Shown: positions 11,101-19,635 of the stretch, in pieces
Layout: each line of letters starts with the position of its first letter
Position numbering within the stretch: position 1 is the stretch's first letter
NCBI RefSeq assembly: GCF_006517175.1
Contig: NZ_CP041186.1
Location: forward strand, 6,165,074 to 6,229,073
Source: Persicimonas caeni
Lineage (GTDB): Bacteria; Myxococcota_A; Bradymonadia; Bradymonadales; Bradymonadaceae
DNA: 64,000 bases
Direction: 5' to 3'
The notes under the pieces: generated by a model
Database searches by the model: none
What the model saw: the letters and a program-made list of their open reading frames with translations, nothing else
Told to the model about the DNA's origin: nothing
Translations under genes and position numbers: made by a program

Positions 11101-12164
11101 CCGAAACGCGCCGGCGACCGCGAGGTCAGCGCGTAGTCTGTGGGGGCATTGGCGTACAGCGGGTTCGTGTTGAGGTTGCCCGCGCCGGTGGCCGACATGT
11201 TGTAAAAGTTGCCCGAGGTGTTGTTCCAGATATTCGAATAGGAGACGTCGATGGTGCCGTAGTTGTACTGGGCCTGGATGCCGTAGGAGGAGTTGCTGGT
11301 CACCAGAGAGTTCAGGACATTGGCGCGAGCCGACGTGCCCGACACGGAGCGAACGTAGACGCCGGAGCCGCCGTTGTCGTCGATGGTGCAGTTGACGATG
11401 TCGTGGGTGGCCGACGAGCCGTTCTCCAGCTCCAGGTAAAGGCCATGGCTCGAGTTGCTGCTGACGATGGAGTTCGTCAGGTCGAGCTCGGCGCCGTTGG
11501 TGGCGAGGATGCCGTAGTTCCCGTTGTCGTAGATCTTCGAGTTGGTCACTGTGGCGACCGTGCCCGCGTTGAAGGCCTCGATGCCCCGGTACCTGCCGTC
11601 GTAGAACTCGACGGTGTCGACGGTGACGTTGCCGGCGGTGATGTGCAGCGACTCGCTGTAGGTGTTGCGAATCACGCTATCGCGCAGGTTGAGGACCGAG
11701 CCTGTGGCGTCGGTGCGCAGCCCGTTCTGGGCGTTTTGCAGGTCGATGTGGTCGAAGTCGGCCTGCGTGGCCGTCGATTCGACGTGGATGCCCCACCAGT
11801 GCGACTGATTGGTGCCCGCGGCCGTGGTGCCGGTGTCGGGGATGAACTTGACCGGGTTCGACGAGGTGCCGTTGACGTCGATGGCGCCGGCGACGATCAG
11901 CTCGACGCGGCTGGTATCCGAGCCCGAACTCATGTTGTCGCTGCTCGTAAAGTGAACCTCGACCCCCTGCTCGATCGTCAGAGACGCGCCGCTAGGCACG
12001 GTGATGTCGCCCTGGATGATGTAGGGGCTATTCGCCGACGTCCACGTCTGGTTGATGACGGTGCCGCCGGGGATGGTCGTCTGCGCCGAGGCGAGGCCCG
12101 ACCACAGCAAACATCCAGCAAAGAGGGCGAGAGACGCCGTCGACTTCCAACTACCGGTCTTCAT
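8148..12164 (-). CDS. Second giant beta-helix / DUF4215 protein with MYXO-CTERM tail
   Basis: A 1338-residue paralogue of the protein at 849. The start is the ATG preceded by GGAAGGATCG and followed by a clean signal peptide ending ASAQ; a GTG 21 codons upstream is less likely. Order: signal peptide; two beta-helix units whose coding sequences are nearly identical over about 760 bp at a spacing of 1032 bp; sixteen DUF4215 repeats, [23 protein letters not shown] being the commonest form; a Gly-Ala-Asp linker; and a tail with GCGCS, a hydrophobic helix and RRR. The DUF4215 Cys pattern is known from myxobacterial surface proteins and the tail indicates myxosortase anchoring. The gene is followed without a gap by the MenH-like hydrolase gene. 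Confidence 0.9.
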   Translation of the reverse strand: MKTGSWKSTASLALFAGCLLWSGLASAQTTIPGGTVINQTWTSANSPYIIQGDITVPSGASLTIEQGVEVHFTSSDNMSSGSDTSRVELIVAGAIDVNGTSSNPVKFIPDTGTTAAGTNQSHWWGIHVESTATQADFDHIDLQNAQNGLRTDATGSVLNLRDSVIRNTYSESLHITAGNVTVDTVEFYDGRYRGIEAFNAGTVATVTNSKIYDNGNYGILATNGAELDLTNSIVSSNSSHGLYLELENGSSATHDIVNCTIDDNGGSGVYVRSVSGTSARANVLNSLVTSNSSYGIQAQYNYGTIDVSYSNIWNNTSGNFYNMSATGAGNLNTNPLYANAPTDYALTSRSPARFGADNGQDMGAVPYAGAQTTNWTGYLWTDTTLTASNSPYLITGDLTVPSGVTLTIEEGVELHFDAGDQMLAGSSVNRVVLTVAGAIDVNGTSSNPVKFIPDTGTTASGSNQSHWTGIHVESTATQADFDHIDLQNAQNGLRTDATGSVLNLRDSVIRNTYSESLHIAAGNVTVDTVEFYDGRYRGIEAFNAGTVATVTNSKIYDNGNYGILATNGAELDLTNSIVSSNSSHGLYLELENGSSATHDIVNCTIDDNGGSGVYVRSVSGTSARAKVLNSLVTNNSSYGIQAQYNYGTIDVSYSNIWNNTSGNFYNMSATGAGNLSANPLYVNAPTDYSLQSSSTSIDAGTANGAPGFDIEGNTRPVDGNGINGAEYDMGAYEYGASSVCGDGAVGAGESCDDGANNGSYGYCNATCDGLAAYCGDGTVQSNHEECDDGNSDNTDSCTDTCESATCGDGYVQSGEACDDGNSDNTDSCTTACAAPTCGDGFVQSGETCDDGNSDNTDSCTNTCEAPTCGDGYVQSGEECDDGNNIDTDSCSNACTTAGCGDGVVQSGEECDDGNSDNTDSCLDTCVAASCGDGFVQSGEACDDGNSDNTDGCLNTCIAATCGDGFVHAGVELCDDADADNTDNCLDTCEPASCGDGYVQAGVEQCDDGNSVETDGCSNSCTTTFCGDGVVQSGEACDDGNDDNTDGCTTECANAVCGDGYVEAGVEECDDGNSSNTDACTNACRDAVCGDGYEHAGVEGCDDGNQNDTDGCTNACKLATCGDGVVDPGEECDDGNASNTDLCLDTCVAASCGDGFRQQGEACDDGNDDDTDDCLSTCQRAGCGDGFVHEGVEECDDGNGSDEDACLITCEEATCGDGFLHEGVEECDDGNTEDGDGCSASCLTEAGDDVGADAGADAGSDAGYDAGADAGADAGYDAGSDAGVGADGGQTVENGQTAADEGCGCSANQDSPNPANGIYLLLVAFGLAILRRRTSHTNR

Positions 12165-12269
12165 TCTTCGATCCTTCCACGTTGCAGATGTGAGAGCACG
12201 ATCCACAAGTAATGGATGCACTCTCACGTAGCAACACGAAGGACCGAAAATCTGGGGGCTACAGGGCCT

Positions 12270-13115
12270 TTATTGCGCCGCCTGGTGATGCTGTCCGCTA
12301 CGCTTCAACTCGACCTCCTCACGCAGCGCAATGATATTGTTGAGCAGCGACTCGGGGTGCTCGTGGATGAAGACGTGGCCGGCCCGAGGCACCATCGCCA
12401 AGGTGGCGTTGGGGATGAGCTCGGCCAAGATCTCGGAATTCTTGGGAGGGATGAGGAAGTCGGAGTCGCCGGTGACCACGCGGGTGGGCACCCGAATCTG
12501 GTCGAGCGAGTTGCCCGTGTGGTGGAAGGCTGCGGCGAGCAGTTGACCCAGGACCGCCCAGGGCGGGGTGGGGAGCTCGTCGAGGATATCTTCCCAGCGG
12601 CTGAACAGGTCACGCACGCGCTCCTCGGACTCCGGGTGGCTGAACAGCTTCTGGGCCTCCTCGAAGGTGACCGTCGTGCTCGCGAAGACCATCTTGAGCA
12701 GCAGCCAGATCGACTCCAGCCTAGGAAAGACGCCGGTGGGCACCCCGCAGGTCGTCGCTGCCAGGAGCAGTCCGCTGACCCGCTCGGGGTGATTCAGCGC
12801 GACGTGTTGAGTGAGCATGCCGCCAAACGAAACTCCGACGACCATCGCCTCGTCGATACCCTCGGCGTCCAAGATCATCGCCACGTCGTCGCTCATCTCC
12901 GACATCAAATACGGCGGCAGCGGAGCATCGGAGTGTCCCGTGCCGCGATTGTCGGGGATGACCACGAAGAAGTCGCGCTCGACCAGATCGTCGACCAGCG
13001 CGTGCCAGATCATGCCCGGCAGGCCGAGCCCCATCAGCAGCACGATCGGAGTGCCCCCGTGGATGCCGTGAGTTTCGTAGGCAACTTTGACGCCGTCGTT
13101 GGTAATATGAGCCAT
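12270..13115 (-). CDS. Alpha/beta hydrolase
   Basis: A 281-residue alpha/beta-hydrolase, distinct from the MenH-like one. The oxyanion stretch LMGLGLPGMIW is at residues 28-37, the DNRGTGHSD motif at 55-63, the nucleophile Ser96 in GVSFGGM, an acidic region TGDSDFLIP and the catalytic His in VPRAGHVFIHEHPE. This is the common esterase/lactonase-like group often annotated as alpha/beta fold hydrolase; the substrate is not predictable. It is a single gene divergent from the DUF421 gene, with about 157 bases between them. Confidence 0.85.
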   Translation of the reverse strand: MAHITNDGVKVAYETHGIHGGTPIVLLMGLGLPGMIWHALVDDLVERDFFVVIPDNRGTGHSDAPLPPYLMSEMSDDVAMILDAEGIDEAMVVGVSFGGMLTQHVALNHPERVSGLLLAATTCGVPTGVFPRLESIWLLLKMVFASTTVTFEEAQKLFSHPESEERVRDLFSRWEDILDELPTPPWAVLGQLLAAAFHHTGNSLDQIRVPTRVVTGDSDFLIPPKNSEILAELIPNATLAMVPRAGHVFIHEHPESLLNNIIALREEVELKRSGQHHQAAQ

Positions 13116-13272
13116 AGCTTTTGTGGAGAGCGGGAGCCGTAGAAGAAAAGCGAGTGCTGCTCATGAAAGTGGGGACAAGCGGCGCGATGCCAAGCCCTGA
13201 GGCGCGTTGACTTCCATCTGCCGTGTGTAGCCTCGACTGTGTGGGTTTATTCTCTGCGCAAAGGAGCTTGTC

Positions 13273-13851
13273 ATGTTCGAAGAGTGGTTGCTTGCACCGC
13301 TGCCTAACCTGGGATTCATCGTCCTCGCCGCCATCGGCATGTACGTGGCGGTCATCATCTTTACCAAGCTCGCCGGGCTGCGCAGCTTCTCGAAGATGTC
13401 GAGCTTCGACTTCGCGATGACCGTCGCCATCGGCTCGCTTGTTGCGACGACCGTCGTGGCCAAGAATCCGCCGCTGTTGCAGGGCGTCGTCGCCCTCGCC
13501 GCGCTCTACGGGCTTCAAAAGCTAGTCAGCAACCTGAGGCGCTTCGACTGGGTCGGCAACCTCGTCGACAATCGGCCCGTGCTCTTGATGCGCCATGGCG
13601 AGATGTTCCTCGACAATATGCGCAGCACAGGGGTGACCGAGGAGGACCTACGCTCGAAGCTTCGCGAGGCCAACGTGCTCGAACTGTCTCAGGTGCGCGC
13701 GGTCGTCTTCGAGACCACCGGCGACATCTCGGTGCTGCATACCAAGGACACCGATGTCGAACTCGAGGGGTGGCTGCTCGAGGGCGTGCGCGACGCCGAG
13801 AGCCACATCGAAATGGCTGGCTCACCGGAGCCACGGCACGTTAGCGCGTAG
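13273..13851 (+). CDS. DUF421 (YetF-type) membrane protein
   Basis: A 192-residue protein with an AAGGAG ribosome-binding site. The N-terminal half has three hydrophobic segments (about 12-34, 46-64 and 68-84) with the conserved KLAGLRSFSKMSSFDF motif between the first two; the C-terminal half is the soluble DUF421 domain (VLLMRHGEMFLDNMRSTGVTEEDLRSKLRE). The family is widespread (YetF, YcaP) and of uncertain function; Bacillus paralogues act in spore or envelope contexts. Its 3' end overlaps the 3' end of the convergent thioredoxin-like gene by 11 bases. Confidence 0.85.
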   Translation: MFEEWLLAPLPNLGFIVLAAIGMYVAVIIFTKLAGLRSFSKMSSFDFAMTVAIGSLVATTVVAKNPPLLQGVVALAALYGLQKLVSNLRRFDWVGNLVDNRPVLLMRHGEMFLDNMRSTGVTEEDLRSKLREANVLELSQVRAVVFETTGDISVLHTKDTDVELEGWLLEGVRDAESHIEMAGSPEPRHVSA

Positions 13852-14509
13852 CCGACAAAACGCCGGTCTTCTGGCCGCTTAGCAGCGAGAGAACATCCTG
13901 CTCGATGCTATTGGGCGCCTTTTCGACGACGCTTCCCACAACCTGGCCGTCGCGGTCGACCACGAAGGTGGGGATGGCGGGCAAGTCGAGCGGCACCTGC
14001 GAGACCTCGTCAGCTTGAAAATACTTGTCGACCCCGACGAGCTCGTAGGTGAAAGGGACCTCGCCGGCGGTGTCGAGCGCCTTGAAAAAGCGGGGCAACT
14101 CGCGCCGGCAGTCCTCGCACCAGGCGCCGAAATAGATCGTCACCCGAGCGCCGGGCACGACCTCGGCCAGCGCCTTGGCGGCCTTCTCGTCGACGGTGGC
14201 GTTGGCGATCGCCTCTTTCCAATCCTCACGCTGGCTCACGATCATCTCGCGGCTGACCAGACCGACCAGATCGCCGTCTCCCATCACCGTCGAGACTTCG
14301 TCGGCCGGCTTGGGCTCGGGGGCTTGTTCGGTCGGTTCTTCTGGTTTGGCCGGCTCATCTTGTTTGCTCTCCTCGGCCGGTTTGCTCTCTTCGGCCGGTT
14401 TGCTCTCTTCGGCCGGCTCGGTCTGCTCGGATTTGCAGCCGACGCTCGCGCCGAGCGTAGCGACGAGAAGGGCGAGGAGGAGTTTCGAAAAGAGGGCGTC
14501 GAACTTCAT
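13841..14509 (-). CDS. Thioredoxin-like lipoprotein
   Basis: A 222-residue predicted lipoprotein: signal peptide with a lipobox ending ASVGC, then a low-complexity linker of PAEESK repeats rich in Glu, Lys and Pro (about residues 20-65), then a thioredoxin fold with a CEDC active site in FGAWCEDCRRE and a cis-Pro in AIPTFVV. It is probably an envelope thiol-disulfide oxidoreductase. CEDC is an unusual CXXC dipeptide, so redox behaviour may differ from TlpA or DsbE. The start at 14509 is chosen because the signal peptide begins there; an in-frame ATG ten codons upstream is possible. Confidence 0.8.
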   Translation of the reverse strand: MKFDALFSKLLLALLVATLGASVGCKSEQTEPAEESKPAEESKPAEESKQDEPAKPEEPTEQAPEPKPADEVSTVMGDGDLVGLVSREMIVSQREDWKEAIANATVDEKAAKALAEVVPGARVTIYFGAWCEDCRRELPRFFKALDTAGEVPFTYELVGVDKYFQADEVSQVPLDLPAIPTFVVDRDGQVVGSVVEKAPNSIEQDVLSLLSGQKTGVLSATR

Positions 14510-14589
14510 GGGAACCACGTCGGTGGGGATTGCGTTCAACCAACGCGTTCAAATTACTGGTTCGGCAGAATCGCGCAAGCCCTCGGTTC

Positions 14590-14754
14590 GGTGCGTGGGC
14601 ATCTTGCCCTCGCAAATCCATCGGTGCGTGGGCATCTTGCCCTCGCTAATCCATCGGTGCGTGGGCATCTTGCCCTCGCAAATCCATCGGTGCGTGGGCA
14701 TCTTGCCCTCGCAAATCCATCGGTGCGTGGGCATCTTGCCCTCGCTTGGCTTAG
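14590..14754. repeat. 33-bp minisatellite, five tandem copies
   Basis: Five direct copies of a 33-bp unit that begins CGGTGCGTGGGCATCTTG and ends CGCAAATCCAT, with only a few substitutions. Each unit contains the hairpin core GGGCATCTTGCCC, the reverse complement of GGGCAAGATGCCC found at 15874-15902, 20391-20492 and 46055-46170. No spacers separate the units, so this is not CRISPR. It fills most of the 336-bp gap between the divergent thioredoxin-like and phosphatase genes; otherwise I see nothing in that gap. Confidence 0.9.
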
Positions 14755-14845
14755 CAGGGAAGCACTCGCTCCGAAGGACGTTTCGTGGAATGATGCCGCG
14801 GTGACGTAACCTGCACTCTGTCAACCGAAGCACCCAACCAAGCCT

Positions 14846-15862
14846 ATGTTCCGACTGTCCACGATCATCTTGGCCGCGGCGCTTCTGCTCGCCGCGTGCG
14901 ACCGCCCTGCAAAGACCGACGCGCCCGCGCCAACCGAGGCTCCCCAAGCTGCAAAAGAGAAGCCCGTCGACGAGCAGCCCACGCTTCGCTTCGACTCGCC
15001 CGGCGAACCCATCGCCACGCGCCACCCCGAAGCGTCGCGCGTGGTCGCCATCGGCGACGTCCACGGCGACCTCGAGGCCTTCGAGCGTGCGTTGCGGCTG
15101 AGCGGCCTCATCGACGACGAGGGCAACTGGACCGGCGGCGAGACTGTGTTCGTGCAGACGGGCGACCTGCTCGACCGCGGCGACGACGAGCCCGAGATCA
15201 TCGCGCTGATGGAGCGGCTCGAAAAGCAGGCCAAAGCGGCCGGCGGCAAGGTCGTCGCCCTCAACGGCAACCACGAGACGATGAACGTGCGCGGCGACCT
15301 TCGCTACGTGACCCCCGAGGGTTTTACCGATTTTCACGGCGTCGAGGGCGTCCAAACCGACCGCCCCGGCTTCGAGCGCGTGCCCGAAGACAAGCGCGAA
15401 CGGCTCGCCGCGTTCTTGCCCGGCGGGCCGGTCGCCAAGCTCTTGTCTCACCACAATATGGTCGCCGTGGTGGGCGACTCGGTCTTCGTCCACGGCGGCT
15501 TACTCCCCGAGCATGCCGACTACGGCATCGAGCGCATCAACGACGAGACTCGCCGGTGGATGCTCGGCGAGGCTGACGCGCCGGCGTTCATGCAGAGCCG
15601 CGATCCGATGCCGCCCAACTGGGTGCGCCTGTACTCGCGACAGACGAACGAAGCCGCCTGCGAAACGCTCGACGCCGCCCTCGAGAAGCTCGGCGCCGAG
15701 CGCATGGTCGTCGGGCACACGCCCCAGATGAGCGGGATTACGTCGGCCTGCGACGGTAAGGTGTGGCGTATCGACGTGGGCATGTCGGCCCACTACGGCG
15801 GCACGCCGCAGGCCCTGGAGATTAGCGGCGACGAAGTGCGCGTGCTGCGTGAAAACGAGTAA
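14846..15862 (+). CDS. Metallophosphatase lipoprotein (Shewanella-like phosphatase type)
   Basis: A 338-residue predicted lipoprotein: signal peptide with lipobox LAAC at Cys18, a Pro-Ala-Glu linker, then a calcineurin-like phosphoesterase. The metal-binding motifs appear in order: GDVHGD, GDLLDRGDDE, NGNHE and later VVGHTP. The spacing and the long insert between NGNHE and the later His motif fit the PPP-related Shewanella-like phosphatases rather than cyclic-nucleotide phosphodiesterases. It would dephosphorylate a protein or small phosphoester in the envelope; substrate unknown. Single gene, ending just before a palindrome. Confidence 0.82.
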   Translation: MFRLSTIILAAALLLAACDRPAKTDAPAPTEAPQAAKEKPVDEQPTLRFDSPGEPIATRHPEASRVVAIGDVHGDLEAFERALRLSGLIDDEGNWTGGETVFVQTGDLLDRGDDEPEIIALMERLEKQAKAAGGKVVALNGNHETMNVRGDLRYVTPEGFTDFHGVEGVQTDRPGFERVPEDKRERLAAFLPGGPVAKLLSHHNMVAVVGDSVFVHGGLLPEHADYGIERINDETRRWMLGEADAPAFMQSRDPMPPNWVRLYSRQTNEAACETLDAALEKLGAERMVVGHTPQMSGITSACDGKVWRIDVGMSAHYGGTPQALEISGDEVRVLRENE

Positions 15863-15873
15863 CGGCGCTTTTT

Positions 15874-15902
15874 CGAAGCGAGGGCAAGATGCCCTCGCTT
15901 CG
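15874..15902. repeat. Perfect hairpin between convergent genes
   Basis: CGAAGCGAGGGCA-AGA-TGCCCTCGCTTCG is a perfect 13-bp inverted repeat with a 3-base loop, between the stops of the phosphatase and methyltransferase genes. No T-run follows on either strand, so it is not a standard terminator, though the position suits a bidirectional one. The core GGGCAAGATGCCC recurs in other repeats of this window. Confidence 0.7.
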
Positions 15903-15913
15903 ATAAGGCGTCC

Positions 15914-16939
15914 TCAGCTCGTCGGCTTCGTTCCCACGATCACCGCCTCCACGCCGTCGGCGAACAGGTACGTCTCCGCCTCCATGCCCACCTCTTCGAA
16001 GGCCGCCTCGATCTCTTCGGGGCGCAGCAGGTGATTGCCCTGCACGTGCTCCGACAGGTTCTGCAGCGCCAGCCCGCGTCGGCGCTCGTCGCGCAGCGCG
16101 TCGCGCTCGGCCGGCCAATTCGGCTCCCAGATGATCGCCGAGCCGCCCGGGGCGAGCGTCTTCGACAGAATCTCGAAGACCTTGTCGCGGTCGCTCCACA
16201 CGTGGTGCATCGCCCGGTTCATCGCGATCGCGTCGACCGGCTCGTCGGGCGCGAAGTCGTAGATGTCGCCCGTCTCGAAGCTCAAGCGATCGCCCAGACC
16301 CTCGGCTTCGGCCAGCCGCGCCGCCTGCTCGACGTTCTCGGCGAACCCGTCGACGCCGATGCCCCGAATCCCGTCGCAGCGGCTCGCCAACGCGCGCAGA
16401 TACCAGCCGTTGCCGCAACCGAGGTCGGCGACCGTGCCGCCACGCTCGTTGAGGCGGGCGAAGACGGGGACGTTCGGCACGAGTTGCTCGCGGAAAAACG
16501 GCCCGAAGCGCTTCTCGAGCATCGGCCCGAACCACGGAAGCACCGTCTCGCGCTCGCCGAGCACTTTTTCGCCCGGACGCTCGCCGCTCTCCATCAACCC
16601 GGCGGCGCGCTCGGTCATGTGCGCGCCCAGGATCGAGCCGACCGCCATCGGCATGAGTGTGTCGGGGGCGTCGGGGTCGAAGGCAGCCCCCAGCGGGGTG
16701 AGCCGAAACTCGCCGCCTTCTTCGTCGAGTAACTCGAACGCGTAAGCTGCATCACACCAACGGGTGACATAACCGGCGTCGACGCCGGCTTTGTCGGCGA
16801 GCTGCGCCGGCGTGGCGGTTTCGAGTGCGTCGAGGGCGCCGAAGAGCCCATTGACGATGCCCACGTAGGCGGCCTGGAACACGCCGGCTTGCTTGGCGGC
16901 GTTGGCGAGTTGCTGTTTGCGTTCGGCGAGGTCAGTCAT
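15914..16939 (-). CDS. SAM-dependent methyltransferase with N-terminal winged helix
   Basis: A 341-residue protein with AGAGGA before the start. Residues about 1-90 form a winged-helix dimerisation-like domain (LADKAGVDAGYVTRWCDAAYAFELLDEEGGEFRLTPLG, as separate motifs); the C-terminal two thirds are a Rossmann methyltransferase with VADLGCGNG as the SAM loop, DGFAENV, GDIYDF and a WEPNWP motif. The arrangement resembles Rv2258c-like class-I methyltransferases acting on small molecules. The acceptor is not predictable. Monocistronic by position. Confidence 0.82.
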   Translation of the reverse strand: MTDLAERKQQLANAAKQAGVFQAAYVGIVNGLFGALDALETATPAQLADKAGVDAGYVTRWCDAAYAFELLDEEGGEFRLTPLGAAFDPDAPDTLMPMAVGSILGAHMTERAAGLMESGERPGEKVLGERETVLPWFGPMLEKRFGPFFREQLVPNVPVFARLNERGGTVADLGCGNGWYLRALASRCDGIRGIGVDGFAENVEQAARLAEAEGLGDRLSFETGDIYDFAPDEPVDAIAMNRAMHHVWSDRDKVFEILSKTLAPGGSAIIWEPNWPAERDALRDERRRGLALQNLSEHVQGNHLLRPEEIEAAFEEVGMEAETYLFADGVEAVIVGTKPTS

Positions 16940-16966
16940 GGTGCGTCCTCTTGTTCGTATCGAGTT

Positions 16967-17096
16967 AGGTAGCGAATCAGGTAGCGAAGGAGTCTTTTCG
17001 ATGAGTTGTTACTCGTCGTGTACTGAGATGGCAAAGGGGGGCGATTGGTTTCGACGTTTACCGCGGTTGACGCCACCATCCCCGTTCAGATGTTAT
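16967..17096. promoter_or_regulatory. Divergent control region: direct repeat and candidate promoter for the efflux operon
   Basis: Two copies of AGGTAGCGAA lie 12 bases apart (16967-16976 and 16979-16988), about 30 bases upstream of the methyltransferase start. On the other strand direction, TTGACG (17067) and TGTTAT (17091) with an 18-base spacer form a candidate sigma-70-like promoter about 45 bases before the adaptor gene. The rest of the roughly 200-bp gap shows nothing clear. Confidence 0.3.
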
Positions 17097-17140
17097 GTGC
17101 GCGCTGTTGTTGACTGGATTTTCTCTCCCGCTGTGCATCC

Positions 17141-18385
17141 ATGACCCGTCGAAGTCGTATCATCGCAATTGTGCTCGGAGTGGCCGTGCTCGCGGTCGGC
17201 GTGGGCGTCTATTTCTGGCTCTCCGCCGCCGAGAAGGTCGACGTGGTGCGCGTCGAGCCGCGTGACGTCGTCGAGGTGGTCATCGCCAGTGGGCGGCTGC
17301 GCTCGCGGAGCCAGAGCGCGCTCGGCGTCGAGCGCGGCGGCGTCGTCGGGCAGGTGACCGTCGAGGAGGGCGTCCGGGTCGAGGAGGGCGAGCTTCTGGT
17401 CGCGCTTCGCTCCGAAGACCTGCAGAGCCGCGTCGCCCAGGCCGAAGCGCAACTCGCCGCGGCCAACCAATCGCTCACGCAGCTCCGTCAGGGGCCGACC
17501 GCCGCCGAGCGGAGCGCAGCGAGCGCCGAGATCGAGCGCGCCGAAGCCGCGGTCGAAAACGCGCAGGACGACTACAAGCGCGCCGAGAAGCTCGTGGCCG
17601 CCGGCGTCGAGACGGGGGCGAACCTCGACGCCGCGCGCACTCGCTTGGCCGAGGCGCGCGCCAACTTGAGAGCCGCCAAGGCGCGCCGTGAACAGCTCGA
17701 CCCGCGCTCGACCCAGGTCGAGCAGGCCAGGGCGCGCGTCGACGAGGCGGGCGCCGCGCTCGAGGTCGCCCGCGCCGAGCTCGCCAAGGCGACGGTGCGC
17801 GCGCCTTTCTCGGGCCTTGTGCTCGACGTCGACGCCGAGCGCGGCCAGAGCGTCTCGCCGGGCCAGCCGCTGTTGACGTTGGCGTCCCTCGACGACGCCG
17901 AGTACCTGGTCGAGACCGACGAGGACAATATCGGCCAGCTGCAGGTCGGCCAGCCCGCCTACGTGTACTTTCCGTCCAAGCCCGACAAGACCTTCAACGC
18001 CGAGGTGCGCCAGATTGGCCCCGAGATCGACACCGATCGCGGCGTGGTCAGCGTGCACCTCGAGCCCACGAAGCTCCCCGACAACGCGTTTCCCGGGCTG
18101 ACCGTCGACGTCAATATCGTCGTCGAGCGCCTCGAAGACGCGCCCGCGGTGCCGGTGACGAGCCTGCTTCGCGACGGTGACGAGACCTCGGTGCTGGTGG
18201 TCGACGGCACAAGCGTCGAGCAGAAAGCCGTCGACGTGCGCGCCAACGGGCGCGACTGGGCGGCCATCGAGGGCATCGAGCCGGGCACCTTGGTCGTCGA
18301 AAAGGCCACCTCGGTCGAGCCGGGCGCCAAGGTCGAGCCGCAGGTGCGCGACATTTCCTCGAGCAAAGGGGAGACGTCGAAATGA
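17141..18385 (+). CDS. HlyD/MacA-type periplasmic adaptor of ABC efflux system
   Basis: A 414-residue membrane-fusion protein: N-terminal membrane anchor (IIAIVLGVAVLAVGVGVYFW), split lipoyl/barrel-sandwich domain (VGQVTVEEGVRVEEGELLVALRSEDL ... VRAPFSGLVLDV), a long alanine-rich coiled coil (about residues 85-215), and a beta-barrel region with YVYFPSKPDKTFNAEVRQIGPEID. It links an inner-membrane transporter to the outer envelope. The stop overlaps the ATG of the permease gene (ATGA), so adaptor, permease and ATPase form one operon. Confidence 0.88.
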   Translation: MTRRSRIIAIVLGVAVLAVGVGVYFWLSAAEKVDVVRVEPRDVVEVVIASGRLRSRSQSALGVERGGVVGQVTVEEGVRVEEGELLVALRSEDLQSRVAQAEAQLAAANQSLTQLRQGPTAAERSAASAEIERAEAAVENAQDDYKRAEKLVAAGVETGANLDAARTRLAEARANLRAAKARREQLDPRSTQVEQARARVDEAGAALEVARAELAKATVRAPFSGLVLDVDAERGQSVSPGQPLLTLASLDDAEYLVETDEDNIGQLQVGQPAYVYFPSKPDKTFNAEVRQIGPEIDTDRGVVSVHLEPTKLPDNAFPGLTVDVNIVVERLEDAPAVPVTSLLRDGDETSVLVVDGTSVEQKAVDVRANGRDWAAIEGIEPGTLVVEKATSVEPGAKVEPQVRDISSSKGETSK

Positions 18386-19635
18386 TCGACCGGTTCTCGC
18401 TCAGCGTCGCGGTGCGCGGTCTGTTGGACTCGCGCCGGCTCACGCTTTTGACCGTGGCGGTCGTCGGCGTGAGCGTGGTGCTCGTGGTCTTTTTGACCTC
18501 GCTCATCAACGGCCTGCAGGTCAAACTCGTCGAGGACGTCACCGGCGCCATCGCGCACGTGACCGTCGAGCCCGAAGAGCGCCAGCCGGTCGCCGTGTGG
18601 GAGCGCGAGCCCGAAGGCGCCGACGGCAAGCTCTACCTGGGCGAGCGCACCGGCTACACCCGACAGAAGCGCAAGCTCGAGGACTGGAAGGTCTGGCTCG
18701 ACCGCATCGAGGAGACCGCGGCGGGGTTGAAGGTCGTGACGCCGACGGTGCGCGACCAGGGCTTCGTGGTGCGCGGCCAAACCCGCCTGTCGGCGCGCAT
18801 CCTCGGCGTGCGACCTCGCGAGTACAACGCCATCGTCGACATCGACGAGAGCCTCGTCGACGGGCGCTTCGCGCGCCTTCCCGCCGGCGAAGTCGCCCTG
18901 GGCGAGATGCTCGCCGGGGAGTTGAAGGTGGGCGTGGGCGACCGCGTGCAGGTGACCCCGCCGGGCGGAAAGACCGTGTCGATGCGCGTGGGCGGCCTCT
19001 ACAGCACAGGCTTCGGCGGCCTCGACGGGGCGACGGTCTTCATGAACCTCGACGACGCCCAATCGCTCTTCGGGCTCGGCTCGGCGGTGAGCTCCATCGA
19101 CCTCAAGCTCACCGACGTCTTCGCCGCCGACGAGGTCGCCGGCAAGCTGTCGAAGCAAGTGCCCTACGACGTCACGAGCTGGACCGAAGACAACGCCCAA
19201 CTGCTCAGCGCGCTCGAAGCCCAGCGCGGCTCGAGCAACCTCATCGTCTTCTTCGCCGCGCTGGCCGCCGCCTTCGCGGTCGCAAGCATCCTGGTGGTCT
19301 TGGTGACCAACAAGCTTCGCGAGATCGGCATCTTGAAGGCCATCGGCGCCAGCCGCCGGCAGGTGCGCACCATCTTTGCTTTGCAGGGAACGCTGCTTTC
19401 GTTTTTGGGCTCCGTCGTCGGCGCCGCGCTCGGTGGCCTGCTCGTCCTCGGGCTGAGCACTCTCGAGCGCCCCAACGTCGCCGGGCCGCCCGAGCCCCTC
19501 TTCCCGTTCGACCTGACCCGGACGCTCGTGTTGAGCGCGATCGGCGTGGCCTCGCTCGTGGGCTTTCTGGCCTCGCTCATCCCCGCGCGACGCGCCGCCA
19601 AGGTCCAACCCATCGACGTCATTCGGGGGCTGTGA
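18382..19635 (+). CDS. ABC transporter permease, FtsX/LolE-like
   Basis: A 417-residue integral membrane protein with one N-terminal helix (LTLLTVAVVGVSVVLVVFL), a large periplasmic MacB-PCD-like domain (about 50-270) and three C-terminal helices (AAFAVASILVVLV, FLGSVVGAALGGLLVLGL, VLSAIGVASLVGFLASLIPA). The ILKAIGASRRQV motif before the second helix is the FtsX coupling region. The permease would work with the adjacent ATPase and adaptor to move lipid-anchored or amphiphilic substrates. One base of its stop is shared with the ATPase start (TGATG). Confidence 0.88.
   Translation: MIDRFSLSVAVRGLLDSRRLTLLTVAVVGVSVVLVVFLTSLINGLQVKLVEDVTGAIAHVTVEPEERQPVAVWEREPEGADGKLYLGERTGYTRQKRKLEDWKVWLDRIEETAAGLKVVTPTVRDQGFVVRGQTRLSARILGVRPREYNAIVDIDESLVDGRFARLPAGEVALGEMLAGELKVGVGDRVQVTPPGGKTVSMRVGGLYSTGFGGLDGATVFMNLDDAQSLFGLGSAVSSIDLKLTDVFAADEVAGKLSKQVPYDVTSWTEDNAQLLSALEAQRGSSNLIVFFAALAAAFAVASILVVLVTNKLREIGILKAIGASRRQVRTIFALQGTLLSFLGSVVGAALGGLLVLGLSTLERPNVAGPPEPLFPFDLTRTLVLSAIGVASLVGFLASLIPARRAAKVQPIDVIRGL

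Noticed and set aside
8160..12212. Long plus-strand frames opposite the second DUF4215 protein
   Set aside because: Same effect: they follow the Cys-Gly-Asp repeats of the real minus-strand gene and show no family resemblance.
14590..14754. CRISPR array
   Set aside because: The 33-bp units are directly adjacent with no unique spacers and there are no cas genes in the window.
15874..15902. Intrinsic terminator
   Set aside because: The hairpin is perfect but neither strand has a T-run after the stem; it shares its core with other repeats, so I list it as a repeat.
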